From CAZBUH01 sp964495095 (GTDB taxonomy: Bacteria > Bacillota > Clostridia > Oscillospirales > Oscillospiraceae), in NCBI GenBank assembly GCA_964495095.1, contig CAZBUH010000003.1, positions 1 to 41,853 on the forward strand: DNA of 41,853 nucleotides, given 5' to 3'. Below are positions 39,196 through 41,853 of this stretch, piece by piece. Position 1 is the stretch's first letter, and every line of letters starts with the position of its first letter. A program made the position numbers and the translations under genes. The notes under the pieces were generated by a model. That model saw nothing but the letters and a program-made list of their open reading frames with translations. It was not told where the DNA came from and made no database searches.

Positions 39196-40368
39196 TTAAA
39201 ATGCGGCCGAAAGCCGTTCCAGAGCCTTTTCCAGGTAGTATGAAGGACAGGCCAGATTGACCCTTGCAAACTGCCCGTAGCCTGTGCCGTAATCAGTTCC
39301 GGCGCCTGTGAAGAAGTGCGCCTTTTTGTGCAGCAGCTCCAAAAGCTTCTCGTCGCTGAGCCCCAGAGAAGAAAAATCCACCCACTGGAGATACGTGCCC
39401 TCGAGAGGGCATACCGCAGCGCCGGGGAAGTTCTCAGCCATAAATTTTTTGATAAGCAGGTGATTTTCGTATATTACCTGGAGGGCGCCGTCCAGCCATG
39501 CGCCGCCCTTTGTATAGGCGGCCTCGCAGGCGGCAAAGCCGAATACGTTTATGTAGCCGCCGCAGTCCCTGGAGAGAACCTGGGAAAATTTCCGGCGCAG
39601 CTCCCCATCCTTTATAATGGTGTTGCTTATAGTCATGCCGGCAATATTGAAGGTCTTGCTGGGCGCCGTGAGGGTCACGGTTATCTTCGCAATATCGTCG
39701 GAAAGAGAGGCGATCGGAATGTGCCTGAAGCCTTTGTGGATAAGGTCGCAGTGTATCTCATCGGAGATAATGTAAAGCCCGTTTTCGAGGCATATTTCCG
39801 CAAGCTCCCTAAGCTCCGATTCAGTCCAGACGCGGCCCACGGGGTTGTGGGGATTGCAGAGGATAAGGGCGGTCACGTCCTTTTCGGCGGCCTTTTTGCG
39901 TATATCGTCAAAATCCATAGTGTAATAGCCGCTGCCGTCGTTTTTAAGGTCGCTTACGATAAGCCTGCGGTTGTTTGCCTTTACAGTATTTTCAAAGGGC
40001 TGGTACCGGGGGAACATGACGATTATGCCGTCGCCCTCTCTTGTAAGCACCTTTATGGCCCCGCCGACGGCATTTACGACGCCGTAGGACTGCACAAGCT
40101 CCTGCGGTTTTATATCAAAGCCATGGCGGGATTTAAACCAGCCGCACACCGCCTCAAGCATCGATTCCGGTGCGCCGCCGTAGCCAAAGGTGCCGTGAAG
40201 CGCCGTTTCGGAAACGGCAGACGCTATTTCCGGGGCCAGAGGGAATTTCATCTCAGCTACGCCGAAGGCGATGGTGTCCTTATCGTCAGCGCCCATTTTT
40301 TTGAGCATCTGCCACATAGGCGCTGCGGTGCCGTAGGCCGGGGCAAGGGTTTTGTAGTCATATATCAT
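39196..40368 (-). CDS. MalY/PatB family PLP-dependent aminotransferase / C-S lyase
   Basis: Fold-type I PLP enzyme of 390 residues. The family's usual function is cystathionine beta-lyase or aminotransferase activity. Supporting motifs: start YDYKTLAPAYGTAAPMWQ, FGYGGAPESMLEAVCGWFKSRHG, ALILCNPHNPVGRVWTESEL, the ISDEIHCDLIHKG aspartate, and the PLP lysine in LTAPSKTFNIAGM. The early motif that reads VADMDF in most MalY/PatB proteins is VAEMKF here. GGAGG precedes the ATG at 40368. No partner gene points to the substrate. A non-lyase aminotransferase remains possible. Confidence 0.9.
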   Translation of the reverse strand: MIYDYKTLAPAYGTAAPMWQMLKKMGADDKDTIAFGVAEMKFPLAPEIASAVSETALHGTFGYGGAPESMLEAVCGWFKSRHGFDIKPQELVQSYGVVNAVGGAIKVLTREGDGIIVMFPRYQPFENTVKANNRRLIVSDLKNDGSGYYTMDFDDIRKKAAEKDVTALILCNPHNPVGRVWTESELRELAEICLENGLYIISDEIHCDLIHKGFRHIPIASLSDDIAKITVTLTAPSKTFNIAGMTISNTIIKDGELRRKFSQVLSRDCGGYINVFGFAACEAAYTKGGAWLDGALQVIYENHLLIKKFMAENFPGAAVCPLEGTYLQWVDFSSLGLSDEKLLELLHKKAHFFTGAGTDYGTGYGQFARVNLACPSYYLEKALERLSAAF

Positions 40369-40489
40369 TTTTTGTACCTCCGGATGAAAAATATGTATAC
40401 CATTTTTGGAATGGCGTGCTATACTTAATTACGCTGGCCGATTTTTTCGCCGCATATATTATAGCATACATATTAAAAAGGGAAAAGAC

Positions 40490-41824
40490 ATGATGTTTAC
40501 AAACAGGGATTTGCGTAAGCTTATTGTCCCGCTTATAATTGAACAGCTTTTCACCGCCATGATGGGCCTTGCCGACTCGATGATGGTGTCTAATGTGGGT
40601 CCGGCGTCATTGTCGGCGGTATCTCTGGTGGACTCGGTGAACACACTGGTAATCCTGCTTTTGCAGGCCATGGCAACAGGCGGTGCGGTGGTATGCGCCC
40701 AGTATGTGGGGCGGTGCCAGCGGGATAACGCCGGCCATACGGCAAGACAGCTTCTTTTGTCGGTGACGGCGGCGTCGATTATCTTTACGGCGGTTGCCGT
40801 GATTTGGAAAAAACCTCTGCTCAGGCTTATTTTCGGCTCGGTGGAGGAAGAAGTTATGTCGGAGTGCATAACGTATTTTCTTATAACCGCCCTTTCTTAT
40901 CCGTTTGTAGGCGTGTATAACGCCGCCGCGGCAGTGAGCCGGGCTGCGGGGGATTCAAAAACCCCGATGGCTATCTCCGGCGGAGCCAACGTGCTGAATA
41001 TAATAGGAAATGCCGTATTGATTTTCGCTTTTCATATGGGAGTGGCCGGGGCGGCCCTTTCCACCCTTATATCGAGGATTCTCAGCGCGGCCGCGATTGT
41101 TATCGTTCAGAAGCGCCCGGGGCGGGCGGTGGAGCTCGGCAGCCTGCTTAATATACGGCCGGATTTTCCGGTGATGAAGAGGATAATGTCCATAGGAATA
41201 CCCACCGGAGTGGAAAACGGCCTTTTCCAGTTCGGCAAGCTGGCGGTGCAGAGCACCATATCCACACTGGGGACGGCGTCTATTGCAGCCCAGGCCATGG
41301 TGTATAATCTTGAATACACAATGAGCCTGCCGTCCATGGCAATCGGCTTGGGACTTCTCACTGTGGCGGGCCAGTGCATGGGCGCGGGAAAGCCGCAGGA
41401 GGCCAGAAGATACGCAATAAAGCTGCTTATACTGTCGGAGATTTCCCTGCTTATTTCGGAGCTTGTTGTCACGCCGCTTGCCTGGCCGGTAACGCGGCTT
41501 GCGGGCATGACGGCGGAAAGCGCCGAGCTTACAAAGAATACGCTCCTGATTGTGACCCTTGTAAAACCGATCCCCTGGGTGCTGGCCTTTACCACGCCCT
41601 ACTGCCTGAGGGCGGCAGGGGATGTGAAATTCGTAACAGTTGTGTCGGTGGCCTCAATGTGGGTGTTCCGCGTGGCGCTGGTACACATACTTTGCAGGTA
41701 TATGGGCTTCGGCATTATGGGCGTCTGGATAGGCATGTTCGCAGACTGGTCGGCCAGGGGAATAATTTATATAGTAAGATTCCTGAAAGGGCGATGGATG
41801 GAGATTAAGGTGCTTAAAGAATAA
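40490..41824 (+). CDS. MATE family efflux transporter
   Basis: Integral membrane antiporter of 444 residues with about 12 spans. It starts MMFTNRDLRKLIVPLIIEQLFTAMMGLADSMMVSNVGPASLSAVSLVD, the usual MatE opening, and has the second repeat from DFPVMKRIMSIGIPTGVENGLFQFGKLAVQ. It is of a different subgroup from the MATE protein at 5619. ATG 40490 has AAAAGGGA about 7 nt upstream; an earlier TTG-type start at 40406 would add residues with no family match and overlaps the divergent aminotransferase promoter region. The substrate is unknown. A terminator-like arm follows at 41830. Confidence 0.9.
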   Translation: MMFTNRDLRKLIVPLIIEQLFTAMMGLADSMMVSNVGPASLSAVSLVDSVNTLVILLLQAMATGGAVVCAQYVGRCQRDNAGHTARQLLLSVTAASIIFTAVAVIWKKPLLRLIFGSVEEEVMSECITYFLITALSYPFVGVYNAAAAVSRAAGDSKTPMAISGGANVLNIIGNAVLIFAFHMGVAGAALSTLISRILSAAAIVIVQKRPGRAVELGSLLNIRPDFPVMKRIMSIGIPTGVENGLFQFGKLAVQSTISTLGTASIAAQAMVYNLEYTMSLPSMAIGLGLLTVAGQCMGAGKPQEARRYAIKLLILSEISLLISELVVTPLAWPVTRLAGMTAESAELTKNTLLIVTLVKPIPWVLAFTTPYCLRAAGDVKFVTVVSVASMWVFRVALVHILCRYMGFGIMGVWIGMFADWSARGIIYIVRFLKGRWMEIKVLKE

Positions 41825-41829
41825 ATATA

Positions 41830-41853
41830 CATAAAGTAAAAGCGGCAGAGATT
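41830..41853 (+). repeat. Start of a terminator-like hairpin, cut by the window end
   Basis: CATAAAGTAAAAGCGGCA starts 6 nt after the MATE stop and matches the first 18 bases of the hairpin arm at 7048 with one mismatch. The second arm would lie beyond the window. Confidence 0.45.

Noticed and set aside
39316..40428. 370-codon open frame on the plus strand opposite the PatB-like gene
   Set aside because: The opposite strand encodes a full PLP enzyme with intact motifs; this frame is a shadow.

Overview
The window looks like chromosome from a spore-forming Clostridia, most likely an Oscillospirales-like gut bacterium. The reasons are the spoIIA sporulation operon, purine-rich Shine-Dalgarno sites with frequent GTG and TTG starts, strong TTGACA/TATAAT promoters, many Oscillospiraceae-type families (DUF4364, a PcrA with an insertion, a NadD-YqeK fusion, the 'KPVIYLYPE' lipoprotein), and heavy use of AUA for Ile. 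It contains a run of 11 Ns inside leuS, so it is a scaffolded, possibly metagenomic, assembly. I see no rRNA, tRNA, CRISPR array, insertion sequence or prophage, and no gene-free stretch reaches 300 bases.

Layout. 1-506: 3'-truncated DUF4364 gene (-). 760-2225: spoIIAA-spoIIAB-sigF (+), ended by a bidirectional terminator shared with pcrA (2358-4826, -). 4987-9731: a lipoprotein of unknown function (+), a MATE exporter (-), a GNAT/DUF2156 pair (-) and a type 4 uracil-DNA glycosylase (-). 9830-11680: a self-contained AbrB-like regulator plus ABC-2 transporter operon with promoter, candidate operator and terminator. 11757-31957: a roughly 20-kb co-oriented housekeeping block with tight, often overlapping junctions: membrane protein, TrmH-type methyltransferase, dprA, topA, trmFO, plsX, rnc, radical SAM, smc, ftsY, rdgB, yhbY-like, nadD-yqeK, LCP, rsfS, leuS. 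31961-32290: rpsU with its own promoter, leader and terminator. 32334-36076: a heterodimeric ABC exporter. 36087-39166: a minus-strand cassette of MerR-type regulator, ApbE lipoprotein, NusG-domain-II protein and Gx transporter. 39196-40368: a PatB/MalY-like aminotransferase (-). 40490-41824: a second MATE exporter (+).

How the genes work together. The spoIIA operon is the forespore sigma-F switch. The central block joins tRNA and rRNA modification and ribosome assembly (TrmFO, TrmH-like, RNase III, RsfS, YhbY, LeuS), chromosome handling (TopA, SMC, DprA), the membrane (PlsX, FtsY, LCP) and nucleotide/NAD metabolism (RdgB, NadD-YqeK).

The most interesting candidate system is the MerR-ApbE-NusG_II-Gx cassette. 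Its regulator has a MerR head, a single membrane span and an extracytoplasmic domain, and it sits behind a classic MerR-type promoter (19-bp spacer containing a perfect dyad). Downstream are three genes of the kind linked to extracytoplasmic flavinylation and electron transfer. No flavinylated substrate protein is visible in the window.
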